Source: Phlyctochytrium arcticum (Eukaryota > Chytridiomycota > Chytridiomycetes > Chytridiales > Chytridiaceae). Taken from it: DNA of 64,000 bases. The first letter of the stretch is position 1, and each line of letters starts with the position of its first letter. Of the stretch, positions 10,885-21,600 are shown piece after piece. The notes beneath the pieces were generated by a model, which searched no databases, was not told the DNA's origin, and was given only the letters and a program-made list of their open reading frames with translations. Made by a program: the position numbers and the translations under genes. Where the stretch lies: assembly GCA_025602905.1 (NCBI GenBank), contig JAHLKI010000005.1, forward strand, positions 124,001-188,000, read 5' to 3'.

Positions 10885-12199
10885 ATGGGTTGTTTCCAAA
10901 GTACTGTGGATTCCGAATCCAAACGTCGCAATGACGAGATTGATATGGCTCTGAAGAAAGAGCGGATGAATCTGCGGAACGAAGTCAAGATGCTGCTGCT
11001 TGGTATGTTTTGAGGATGGGGGTTTTGTTTATACTCCCAAATTAATCCCATCTTTTTCCAATTTGCAGGAGCTGGAGAATCTGGAAAAAGTACCATTCTG
11101 AAGCAGATGAAATTGATCCATGACAATGGTTACAGCACCGAAGAGCGAGAGGCATTCAAGGAAATCATCTTTTCAAACACTGTCCAATCAATGCGGGTTA
11201 TTTTGGAAGCCATGATTACCATGGGAATTCGCTTGGCCAAAGAAGATAATGAAAAACACCGCGCAGTGATTTTGGATCTACCCAACCAGCTCGAGGCGGA
11301 ATCGTTCCCGCCAGAGGTTGCGTTGGCAGTTGGAGCTCTTTGGATGGACAATGGTGTGCAGGCGTGCTTTGTCCGATCCCGAGAATTCCAATTGAATGAC
11401 TCTGCCAAGTAGTAAGTATTTGAGAATGAAGCAGGCATGTAGTCCCCATCGAATTAATTTCCACTTCGCTAGCTATTTTGACTCCATTGACCGTATCTCT
11501 GCCCCAGACTACCTTCCCTCTGATCAAGATGTTTTACGATCGAGAGTCAAAACCACCGGCATCACAGAAACCACTTTCCACATTGGTGACTTGACATACC
11601 GCATGTTTGATGTTGGCGGTCAGCGATCTGAGCGGAAAAAGTGGATCCACTGCTTCGAAAATGTGACTGCCATCGTCTTCCTGGTTGCCATCAGTGAATA
11701 TGATCAAGTCTTGGTTGAAGATGAGACTGTGGTATGTGTTGCTGCGCACCTCCACAACGGTAGTATTTCTTTTCTCACCCCTTTCCTTTGGTTTAGAACC
11801 GAATGCAGGAAGCGTTGACGCTCTTCGATTCCATCTGCAACAGCCGGTGGTTCGTGAAGACGTCCATCATTCTCTTTTTGAACAAGATTGATTTGTTCCG
11901 GGTCAAACTTGCCAAATCTCCCATGGCCAAGTTCTTCCCTGACTATATCGGTAAGGGCTCTCGTTCCAAGAATTAGGTTGTGCGTCTGCTCACTGTGCAC
12001 ACGTCATTGAATAGGCCAAGATTACGAGTCTGCTTGCGAATACATTCTCAACCGATTTGTTTCTTTAAACCAATCCGACCAGAAGCAAATCTACACACAC
12101 TTCACCTGTGCCACCGATACCACGCAGATCAAGTTTGTGATGGCGGCTGTCAACGATATCATCATTCAGTCCAATCTCCGCGATGCCGGCTTGATGTAG
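10885..12199 (+). CDS. Heterotrimeric G-protein alpha subunit
   Basis: Membrane-associated GTPase that relays signals from seven-helix receptors. Exons 10885-11002, 11069-11411, 11473-11731, 11797-11950 and 12015-12199 give 352 aa, the normal family length. It starts MGCF, with Gly2 and Cys3 as acylation sites. The P-loop GAGESGKST is split by the first intron. The switch regions read TTGITET and [19 protein letters not shown] (including the catalytic Gln), and the guanine-specificity motifs are FLNKIDLF and [11 protein letters not shown]. The C-terminus is NLRDAGLM, lacking the Cys at -4 that pertussis toxin modifies in Gi-like subunits and in the main fungal group I subunits. It is therefore more like a group II or III fungal subunit, or a divergent one (inference). 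The RGS protein at 34854-38069 is a plausible negative regulator. Confidence 0.97.
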
Positions 12200-13059
12200 A
12201 TGTCTGTGCTCATCTTGGATTTTTCTTGAACGCTTCTCGAGAAGTATATCCCATCGCCCTTCAACCTTCCCCGCAACACCGTCTTTCGGGCAACTGCTGC
12301 CGTCATTTTCGTTTACATGATAGTCCCTTTTCATTAACATTAGCCTACCTACATCGTTCTCCCAGCATCTGTGAATGTTTCTCTATTTTAGCTATTTCTC
12401 GAACTCTTTGCTTCTTCGTGTAGCTATAGCTGATTCTTGGATACTCCACCAGGTAGATTTCCTTTTTTCCCATACAATAACAATGTTATAATCCTTGTTC
12501 TGCTCGAGCCTCGACGGTAAGACACTACAGAGTAATTTGAGGTGCGCCGGTTTTGAACCGATGAAATTATGAGAAAAATCCTGTGTTTCAGAATTCTCAG
12601 ATAGTAGAATCTACTGCGCGAAAATCGCGGCGCAGAGTTGCGTTCACAAAATCTTGGACATAGCCTGCGCAGGGCCAGAGCATTGGGAATAGTGCAGAAG
12701 GACAATACGAGCACCTGGAGGAACACTATTGCATACTTGCGGAAGTCTGGGTTCCGTCTTATTGCAATTGCCATAGCCGTTAGAACAACGAGTTCTCGAT
12801 CGACATTCTTTGTTTATTTATCGGAAAACGTTTGGAGCTGAGGCCAAACCTTTGTAGCAAACGAAACGACAACCTCCTAAATCAAGTATTTGACCTTCGT
12901 TCTTACTGTGCCGAGACAGCCGGTCCAAAAGAAGAGAGTACGGCCGCTCCATCTAAATTGTCGCCGCAACAGCCGCAAAGTGACGTACAACAACCTGAAG
13001 GATTCTTCAACGCAACTTCCACGACATAGTCGGATTGACAGTCGTTTGTTTGATCAAGT
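12200..13059. other. Intergenic region, no gene seen
   Basis: About 860 bp between two genes on the same strand. Short frames only. It contains TGCGC-rich words (12615-12640 and 12664-12672) like those before other genes here, and presumably the promoter of the PX-PB1 gene. Confidence 0.5.
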
Positions 13060-16000
13060 ATGCCCCGACCGCTCCCATCAGCAGTCAAGCTTGCGCCGCC
13101 TATTTTGAATACCGCTCGAGTGACCGAGTTTCAAAAATTTGACGACGGAAAAATATGGTATCGAGTTGATATTATTCCGGCACCAGAGTCATTCTTTGGA
13201 TACGGTTACAATGCTAGCAATCACCGTCTTTCATTTGTTGCTTCTCGGCATCCCTTCACTATTTGGAGAAGATTTGATCATTTCGTCGACTTTCATGCTG
13301 CACTTGCCCTCGAGTTGAAGAAGGATCCATCACTAGCTTCAGGCCGCCGATTGCCCTCTCTCCCTAAAAGTCGATTCTTTGTTACTCGTGCTGTTTGTGA
13401 GGATCGGAGGGTTCGACTGGAAGCATACCTGCGAGATCTACTGGTTATGCCCGAGCGCGTCACTCGAAACATACTATTTGGGGAGTTTTTTGGTCTATGG
13501 TTCAGAGACGTTGGCCCGGGAAACACTGGCGACCCACTGATGAATTTAATGGGCGGCGCCGGTCAGACCACTGGGAACGTGGAGCAAGAGATCTCATTGG
13601 ATGAACCTTGGTTGAAACCCGTGGAAGAAAAGCGTCAATCTATGCGGATACAAGATTCATCTTTGATGTCAACACAAAGCAAAGAAGCAGACACATCAAT
13701 TGCCAGCTCCCGAAACTTTTTCGATCTTCATAATCGGTCGCTATCGACAGGAACAATTGGAGAGGAAAGCATAACAGAGTCAAACGGTTCATTGCCCTTG
13801 TCTGAGCCGTCTGTACAGCAACTGGAAGTGCACAACGTTGATTCATACCAGTCCCAAATGGGATCATTGCGGCTAGTACAGGATAGACATTTTCCTACCC
13901 CACCAAAGTCACCTGAGCTGTCGCATCTAGTAGTAGACCCGGATAGATTGCCAGTTGAAACTGGACAATCACCCCTTGACTTGCCTAGAGCCATGAAAGA
14001 CGAAAGAAGAAATTCGTTCGAGTCTCGCGCCTCGGATAATGAGGATGACCGTACACGCAACCGAAATAGCGCCGATAGTACCTCAACTACAGATATGCAA
14101 GCCTATGCCGAAGCATTTGTTGCCGCTGTCCTTGCGGGAAAAGTCAAGAATGTCTCGCCACGTCCTAACTCACCGTCGGTCGCTTCGCCAAGTTCTCCGA
14201 CAGTCGATGGACCTGAATTTAAGACTTCGCGCAGTCCAGACCGCCCGGCTGCCATTCAGTTAAGCAGATCGAATGACACCTTACTGAGCCAGAAGAGTGC
14301 CGGTAGTTCAGGCAGCAAGAGCGCCAGCAGTAATGAATACCGCTCTATGGATAGGCAATCAGTGCCCCCCAAATCCGCTGCGCGGCGTGCACCATCATCT
14401 GCTAGTTCTATCATGGCAGACAGCGGTGCCGGCGACTTGACTGGAAATATTGAATATTATGGCAAGCCTGGGACACCTTTACCTGCAGTTCCCACTCGCG
14501 GCAATTCTCACAACTGGTCGCGTCAGCCGTCTACATCCTCGGAGCCACAACGCGGCGCGAGATCAAAAACCAGTGCTGATGCGATTCTTACAGGGGGGAC
14601 ACTTACTCGTCCCCAGTCTCCAAGAAGGACGGGCAGTGAGAGCATCATAGGAGAGAGTACCATACGACAAGGATTCGAGCCCGGTCCGCGAATTCATACC
14701 GCCACAGTCTCTCCGCCACCTGTGGTTCCACTTGCTAGATCAGCAACGTTGCACGATTCAGTCCCAGCGACAAAACCGCGTAATCCCCTCCGTTTGTTGC
14801 GTCGAGGAGATACAACTGGTCGCAAACGCCCTGAAGAACCAGAGCCGGAACAGCAGCCTATGGTCATATCTCTACCGATGAACGTGCGACACAATAGTCA
14901 GCCGGGCTATGATATGCAAGCTATGGTGACCGGTCTTGATATTAATGACGAAAATGACTCTGCTGCCGCAAACGACAAAGTGGCCCCTACTAGTGCAGAC
15001 CCTGTTTTGATTCATCAAAATGTTCCTTATCGCCCACCCAGGCAGCCGCTACCCTATCCCTTACTGCGATCTGCTACAGTTTCAGGCGGCGCTCAAGCAC
15101 GGCCATTACCACCCACGCGATTTAATAGTTTGAATAGATCGGCGATGCCCATCCGCCTAAATTCGGCGGATGGGATGGAAAGCCAAGGTCTCCCCATAAC
15201 TGATGGGCAGAATCGTCCACTCCCTACTGATGCTCAAGGACCAACCCAGGAAAGCCAGTGGCAGAATCGCCATGTGGCGCCTCCTGTCAACCACAAGCAA
15301 CAGCAACCTGAAGAAGCTGAACCCGTTACCTTGATGAGCGTGCTGGCCCGCCGACAGCGAAGTGTTAAAGAAACTCTCGCTCGCTCAAATACCACCAGTC
15401 GTGCCCTCCTTGATCAGCAACGGCATCACCAAGAACAATTACAACCCGGCACTGCTTCCAGTGTTACTGTTATGACTGAAGATCAGTTGGTACAGGCGCA
15501 AGCGACATTGATTCGTCCCCGTGTTAGCAGGGCAAACACCATGAGAAACCCTTCGCGCTCCAATACCGTCATCCAACCCACCCGACTAGACTTGAGCGGT
15601 GCTAATTCACAATTTATCGCTCCAAAATCGGCTGGTCCGATTGGAATGGGCAGCCGCGTCTCCAAACTCTCACGCTCCAATACATCTTACCGGACATCTT
15701 CGCAGTCTATCGGCGCTCCTGGGGCCCGCCCTTATATAAACCGTTCTCGGACCGAGCTTGGCGGCGTTACCACAACAAGCCAGTTTGGCAACGAGCATCC
15801 TGATATGGGGATGACTCCCAGATTGCACACCCCAGCAAATCCCGCCGCCACGACAGCCAGTGCTCCCCGTCCAAAACGTCTATCCGCATTATTCCGGTCG
15901 CACTCCCTGAGTGCTCCAAACGATCTGCCATCCCACTTTATTCAGCTAAAAGCACTTCTTATTCCACCCACTGTGTCGCCTACAACAGCCCCGTCATCAG

Positions 16001-16269
16001 CTGTATCACCGCATGTTGTCCTACTCAAGCTCTCCCGAACTGTTGCTCTTCCCGACGTTCTATCCCGTCTGACCAGCAAATTCGCAACATTGATGAATGA
16101 CCGCGATTTGACCATTGCTGCATTACAATACCGGGATGCGGAAGATCATGTCATTACCGTCACGGATGATGAGGATTGGATTGTATGTAAAGATGTATGC
16201 GTTGGACGACTGGTGTGCTGGGCCAGAGCTGCTGGCAGTGGCGACGGGGACGACACCGATAATGAATAG
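13060..16269 (+). CDS. PX and PB1 domain protein (Bem1/phox-type scaffold without SH3)
   Basis: A single-exon 1069-aa protein, unusual among the intron-dense neighbours. Residues ~20-155 form a PX domain: an RVTEF strand, the IWRRFDHFVDFHAAL helix start with its conserved Arg, the LPSLPKSRF proline loop and the RLEAYLRDLL helix. PX domains bind phosphoinositides. Residues ~985-1060 form a PB1 fold with an acidic OPCA-like motif (DAEDHVITVTDDEDW), preceded by VVLLKLSRTVAL with a Lys in the basic-type position. The ~800-residue linker is Ser/Pro-rich and disordered with a recurrent R(S/A)NT motif (about residues 770-900). PX plus PB1 is the Bem1/Scd2 and p40phox combination, but no SH3 domain is visible. 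A role in polarity or NADPH-oxidase scaffolding at membranes is inferred. Confidence 0.85.
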   Translation: MPRPLPSAVKLAPPILNTARVTEFQKFDDGKIWYRVDIIPAPESFFGYGYNASNHRLSFVASRHPFTIWRRFDHFVDFHAALALELKKDPSLASGRRLPSLPKSRFFVTRAVCEDRRVRLEAYLRDLLVMPERVTRNILFGEFFGLWFRDVGPGNTGDPLMNLMGGAGQTTGNVEQEISLDEPWLKPVEEKRQSMRIQDSSLMSTQSKEADTSIASSRNFFDLHNRSLSTGTIGEESITESNGSLPLSEPSVQQLEVHNVDSYQSQMGSLRLVQDRHFPTPPKSPELSHLVVDPDRLPVETGQSPLDLPRAMKDERRNSFESRASDNEDDRTRNRNSADSTSTTDMQAYAEAFVAAVLAGKVKNVSPRPNSPSVASPSSPTVDGPEFKTSRSPDRPAAIQLSRSNDTLLSQKSAGSSGSKSASSNEYRSMDRQSVPPKSAARRAPSSASSIMADSGAGDLTGNIEYYGKPGTPLPAVPTRGNSHNWSRQPSTSSEPQRGARSKTSADAILTGGTLTRPQSPRRTGSESIIGESTIRQGFEPGPRIHTATVSPPPVVPLARSATLHDSVPATKPRNPLRLLRRGDTTGRKRPEEPEPEQQPMVISLPMNVRHNSQPGYDMQAMVTGLDINDENDSAAANDKVAPTSADPVLIHQNVPYRPPRQPLPYPLLRSATVSGGAQARPLPPTRFNSLNRSAMPIRLNSADGMESQGLPITDGQNRPLPTDAQGPTQESQWQNRHVAPPVNHKQQQPEEAEPVTLMSVLARRQRSVKETLARSNTTSRALLDQQRHHQEQLQPGTASSVTVMTEDQLVQAQATLIRPRVSRANTMRNPSRSNTVIQPTRLDLSGANSQFIAPKSAGPIGMGSRVSKLSRSNTSYRTSSQSIGAPGARPYINRSRTELGGVTTTSQFGNEHPDMGMTPRLHTPANPAATTASAPRPKRLSALFRSHSLSAPNDLPSHFIQLKALLIPPTVSPTTAPSSAVSPHVVLLKLSRTVALPDVLSRLTSKFATLMNDRDLTIAALQYRDAEDHVITVTDDEDWIVCKDVCVGRLVCWARAAGSGDGDDTDNE

Positions 16270-16621
16270 GTCGAGAGTGTGACCAAACGGACACGCATAG
16301 ATGGTGCAGACTTTGCAGGCATGGCACATACTGCCTTTTTCTCGTTGTTTTAGAACGTACCTGCGTTTTCTTGTAATTTTTTTTTATCGATACTCTATGT
16401 TTAGTTTGTATTTTTCTAATCCTTTCACATCCAATAATTCATTTACGTTTAGAAAGCCTCAGCAAAGACCCAACTCGTTTGATGTTGTCTGAATTGAATG
16501 CAGTATAGCACCACAAGTGCAGGGCACTTGCGTGCAACTACAGTATTGTGCTCGCACAAGATCTGTATACGAGGGGTCTATTCTCAAAAGAACACTTGCA
16601 GGAAACCCTCCTCTACTTGGT
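16270..16621. other. Short convergent intergenic gap
   Basis: About 350 bp between the stop codons of two convergent genes. It is AT-rich with poly-T runs near 16375, consistent with 3' processing signals. No gene seen. Confidence 0.5.
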
Positions 16622-17746
16622 CTAGTTTTTGGTAATGCCCTGTAGAGTGATTACACACTTTCTTGAACCACCCTGGTTACGGGCCTCGCACAACCAGATT
16701 CCTTGCCATTGGCTGGATGAATGCGGTAGTCAGATGATATCCTTCAAACGATCCAGCTTCTACAAACCCCAGCGCGAGCGATCCGTTCGAAATGGGAATG
16801 TTGAGACACACGCCAAAGAGGGACGATTTTACATGGCCAGGCTGAAAGCAAGTATTGTTAGTTTTGGAAAAGAGAAGCTCCCAACACTCATACATACCAT
16901 ATCATCAGGACCTAAAGATGTTGTTTAACGGGAGCATATATAGTCAGTCGACACGCTTTTCCTCGCCCGTTCGTTTTATCATCAATCACCTTCCATCTGG
17001 GAAGTGTCAGCAGAGTAGCAGGTTAACGCAACATGGTTGTGGATTACGCACTGTATGACAGTATGGTGCATTTTCTGGTGCTATGCGATTCAACATCATC
17101 TCCATATCAACTCTGAAGCCAAAACATCACAATGTGTCTCACAGATGCTAGTTCGATTCTCCTTACCGCACATCCGTATCTGAGGATAAACAAACCAAGT
17201 GGAAGCCAATGAGTTTCCGACTCGTCTCGTAAGAATGAGAGGCAATATACTGACCAAAATTTTCGTTGATGGTCAATGCAGCAGATGTGTGTTGGACTGT
17301 ATGACATATGGAGGTCAGACCCGATAAAATTGCAGAGTTCAAACATAGTACTCACGAAAAATGTTGGCCATCCCGACCTTGAACGATCCCAACTCTGGAA
17401 GCTGGTAATTCTCAGTTTCGTCATTAGCACTTTACATTCAGCATGCAAGAGCCTACCTGTCTACAAAAGAGTTTGGCAAAGGTTGGATAGTTGCCTGTCA
17501 GGACTGGCACTTTACGTTCTTTGGGCTTTACATGGTCCTTACTTCAGCACATCCTTACTACGGCCAAATGTAAGATTGCCGTTGTTTCTACTAGATATTT
17601 TGGACTCACGTAACCAAGTGGCATCCTCTTGACCTTGCAGGGAGGGAGATCACCTAAAGGGATGGTTTGAGTATGAATCAAGATATTGTTCCAGATTGAG
17701 CACCCACCTTTTGAAACCATTGTGGCTGCCCGCTCACAAAGGACAT
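16622..17746 (-). CDS. YjbQ/UPF0047 family protein, 12 exons including 4-nt and 7-nt microexons
   Basis: A 149-aa protein of the YjbQ family; a bacterial member shows a minor thiamine-phosphate synthase activity, and the main role is unknown. Exons in transcript order: 17746-17708, 17653-17610, 17557-17543, 17460-17457 (4 nt), 17401-17356, 17296-17255, 17179-17167, 17112-17052, 16996-16990 (7 nt), 16911-16898, 16841-16768 and 16712-16622, summing to exactly 150 codons. Family blocks appear in order only with all 12 exons: MANIFLQHTSAALTINEN, APYCHTMEGPDDMPGHVK (catalytic-site His and Glu), IPISNGSLALG, WQGIWLCEARNQGGSRK. Each exon is flanked by GT and AG and the phases match throughout. The 4-nt exon restores LKQLPEL and the 7-nt exon restores HTMEGPDD. 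It is divergent from the rhodanese gene, with 189 bp between the starts. Confidence 0.9.
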
Positions 17747-17935
17747 GGTTGCTTATACGTGAAAATATGATGGTGTAAAAGAGATCTAAGATATCGAAAA
17801 GATTTTGGAACACTTGTCCGTGACAGCTGTCATCAAGTTGTGTCATCTCGCGCAGCAGCCAGCAATCACGCAATTTCCGCTTGCACCCTCGAAATCTCTC
17901 CACCAACTTGACTTGATCCCTCGGCTATCAGCAAA

Positions 17936-18478
17936 ATGTTTCGACAGCTTATAGGCAAGAGTCTCCTTGGACGGCCCGCCAGCATCATGTCTCCAATACG
18001 GCCACTTTCTACGGGAAGCCGGAGCGACATTGTCGATATTTCGGAAATCAAAAAGCTGGTTGAAGGCAAAAGTAACGAAGTAGGCATTTTTGTTTATATT
18101 GGAACATCAGAACAAGACTAACATTTTAAGAAAGCCCTATATTTTGATTGACGTACGGGAACCCGATGAAGTTAAACAGGGTGCGATCCCAACGGCAAAG
18201 CACATCCCACTAGCAGAAGTTCCGCTTGCATTACATCTCAAATCAGAGGAATTTAAGGGAAAATATGGATTTGAACAACCAAAGCGGGATGATAATGTCA
18301 TTTTCTATTGCCGATCAGGAAAGCGCAGTGAGGCGGCATTCAAGTTTGCCCGCCAGCAAGGTTACGAAAAGTACGTATCTTTAGATTCGTTGGTCAACAC
18401 CCAAATTTAACACATTTGTCAATCAGCGCTCGAAACTATCGCGGAAGTTGGTTAGAATGGAGTGCTAAAAACTCATAA
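17936..18478 (+). CDS. Mitochondrial-type single-domain rhodanese (thiosulfate sulfurtransferase)
   Basis: A 143-aa protein from exons 17936-18079, 18135-18370 and 18427-18478. It transfers sulfur from thiosulfate or a persulfide to a thiol acceptor. The rhodanese fold runs from DISEIKKLVEG through YILIDVREPDEVKQGAIPTA to the active-site loop CRSGKRS, where Cys carries the persulfide, and ends with the helix NYRGSWLEWSA. The N-terminal ~30 residues (MFRQLIGKSLLGRPASIM...) are basic and Ser-rich, consistent with mitochondrial import. The size resembles yeast Rdl1/TSTD1-type proteins. The exon 2 start at 18135 uses an aaag acceptor and is the only one that keeps the frame. It shares a 189-bp divergent promoter with the YjbQ gene. 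Confidence 0.9.
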
Positions 18479-18620
18479 CTTTAAGTGTTAAGTTACACGC
18501 AGCAGGGCGTGATCTAATATGATACACGTAAATGGATTCAGGCTATACAAAATAGAGCAGAAATCAGGCCGCAAATGATGCGTGACAGCCGAGAAAGATG
18601 TGAAGCTTGGCGCCAGAATA

Positions 18621-21600
18621 CTATACGTCTTCAGTTGCGGGTGATCTGACCTGCGGAACACCCAATATAGACTTGAACTTCTCCACTTGAGCGGGTCTGG
18701 GAACCTCTACTCCATTTGGATCAAGGGTCATGAAGGCGGGGGAGCTATTGGCGACGACTGGTTGGACTGGACGCTGGGGTAAGCCTACAGTTGAATGGGG
18801 AGGGCCGGGTGATACTGGTGATGTACTATCTACCTTTGTCTTTGCGGATGATGAGTTTGAGTTAGCTCCGGATGCAGTGGCCGACGATGCCGCCGCATCT
18901 CGCTTCGGGAATGCTCGCTTGGTGGGAGGAGGTGGTGGGTCATCTTCCGGCCCGAGGACGCTCTTGAAATCAATGAGCGCCTGCATAGCACCCCATTCTA
19001 GGATCTTTCGCTCGAGCCAAACTATCATCCCAGTCAATACGCTTATCTATCAACCCCAGGATTGGAGCACCTACCTAGACTGACCGGCTTGATCAGGTAG
19101 TCGTTGCAGCCTGCCGTGAGCGCGGCATCTCGATCCGCTGGCAGTGAGGATGCAGTCAAAGCAACAATAACGGCGTCAGGAGTGGAAGGCAGTAAGCGAC
19201 CTGGCTCCGACACAGCACGGCTTCGCTCCAACTTTCGAATCTCCCGTGTCGCCTGAATACCGTCCATCACTGGCATGACAATGTCTGAAAATCAAAAGCA
19301 ATAAGCACACTCATTCCTTTTGAGCTGTCAAAAAGAAAACTTACCCATCTGATAAAAAAGGGCGCAACAGAACAAACTCTTGTCAGACTCAACATTGAAC
19401 ATTGCTGACAGCCTACACTTACCAAAACGATATGGTACTTTCCAGCGCTGTACTTATTCAATGCCTCCTGGCCATTAGCTGCGACAGTTGCTGATATGCC
19501 ACGTTTTCGGAGAAACGTGCTCAAAATGGTTTGATTGATAGGGTTATCTAGAGAGGCGCATAAGTACACGTTAACCAGACGTCATATGTTGCAACGAATA
19601 CAGTACCCTCGGCGATAAGAACGCGAATCTTGGGCGTGAAAATTAGAGGTGCCTGGACAGGTACTGTCGAGGATGTTGATGATGTTTGATGACTTGGTAG
19701 GGGTGGAGATAGGAGATTTGAGGTCAATGACTTTGTGGATGAACTTGATTCTGAAGTGCTTGAAATGTGGGTGCGCCCAGACGGAGACGAGGCCCGTTTT
19801 CGACTGGCCGATTTTGGTGATGTGCTGGGGCGCTCCCATCCATTCGTCCGGTCTGATTGCTTTTGCCGCGGGCTGGACTTGACCATTGTGTCATGACCTT
19901 CGAGGCGCTTCTTCCGTACTTTTCTTGACTCTGCGTCTTCTAAATCGACGTCTGGGCGTTCAAACATGATCCATTTAAATCCTTGCAGCAATTTCCTAGG
20001 ACCAGCGGGCTTTGTAATCACATAGACGTCTGGCATTAATTCACCACATTCCTCGGCGGTTGTCTCGATATACTCGTTCATTCGCGCGTGGTTCGTCGGC
20101 GTCGTAAAGTAGATGATGGTCGTTCCAAGGATCATATTATCTATGCGGTGTTGTATCACCAAGTCCAAAATCCCAAAATCATCGTCGATGATGACGGCGT
20201 TTTTCAGGACTTGCAGCGCTTTTTGATCCCGGTAACCCTCGCTCCGGCTATCCAAATCAGACATGATTTCCGGCACCACGTCCATATCTTCGGTGGCCAC
20301 ATCTACAGAAAACAACTCTCAGTGACTTTCATACCAAAACAGTCATTTACTACCTACATGTCAAGTCCATTCCCCAATTTTCTAAATACTGGGTGATGTT
20401 GTACGTGAATTGAGAATGTGTTGTGGCCATTACAGTCACCCGATAATTTTGAAGACTCTTGACGAAACGGAACAACTCATCGGTAGATCGACAAGTAACC
20501 GGTTTGACCAGAGGTAAGCCCATGATCTTTGCAATGTCCTTGCGGTACTTGACAGTTTCCATCTCAAAGGCAAGCTCGGAGACGCACTGTCCATTTACTA
20601 TTTTTGGGCCACGGAGATGTCCGCCAAGCTCTTTGAGGACCTTACTCATGTAGTGGGTGAGAGTGATGGGAGGTGGGTGCTGCGCGTCTGCTGCTTGGTA
20701 TCCAATCTAAAAAAATCCTTAGACAAGGCCACTGTGTGCACGTATCGTGAAAAAATGCGTACCCTCCATTTGACGTCCATATGATACCTTCGCCCCTTTC
20801 CGGCGCGCAGATGTTCTATATCTTCCTTCTCTGACCAAGGCGAGGAGGTCATAAGATTAAGCTCTACCCTGGTATATTCAGGTGCATTCAAGATAATTGG
20901 CACGAGAAGCTATGCATAGAGTTAGGAAGGTAGCTAGTGATTTAACAACGGCAACATGGACATACCTGCAGAAGGAGCTGACGGATAAAATCCTCGTCAC
21001 TGACAACTAGAACCACTGCCTGATCCCTGCCCTTCACCACCGGGCTATTCACCACCAAATCGAGCCCCTTGCTATCAGCTAAACTCGCCATGACATCGCC
21101 TATGCGCTCATTCAGGTCCATTGGATCGAAAAGCATGCGATGAACGAGGCGCTTGACGACGGGAGACTCTACTTTTGCCAGACCGTCTCGGGCCTCATAA
21201 TGCTGCATTTGCCAGGAGATGTGTTCAATGTTTTCAATACTGGTATCAAGTGCTGGAAGCAACCGCATATGTCAGGCGAAGTGTCGAAACATTGGTTACA
21301 TGCAACAACCACATACCGGATATAAGAGTGAGAAAATGCATGTATTGTTCGTGCATGACTGGATGCACATGGGCGTGGTCGATGGCCCGCTTGGCAGCAT
21401 GTACCGAATTCTGCAGCTCGCGGCCGAAATACAAAGCTGCAGTTCGCCATGAGGCCGCTTCAGTTCCACTAGGGGGTGCAGAAAACTGAGGAACCCGGGA
21501 GGTTAGTGGCATCTCATCTTTCTTGCGAGCATCCTGCACAGTTCGTTTTCGAAAGTCTTGCACTTGCACGTTTTCGACTTTAAAATAAATAAAGAGGATG

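Noticed and set aside
12540..12570. GGTTCAAAACC on the minus strand resembling a tRNA B box
   Set aside because: The T-stem pairs poorly, and no matching A box or acceptor 5' strand lies at the right distance.
17145..17160. AGTTCGATTC word resembling a tRNA T-loop
   Set aside because: It falls inside an intron of the YjbQ gene and no cloverleaf can be formed around it.
18621..20315. Treating the Ssk1-type receiver as a separate smaller gene
   Set aside because: The upstream exons join in phase through canonical introns into the degenerate receiver and ATPase-like region, with no internal start or terminator signals.
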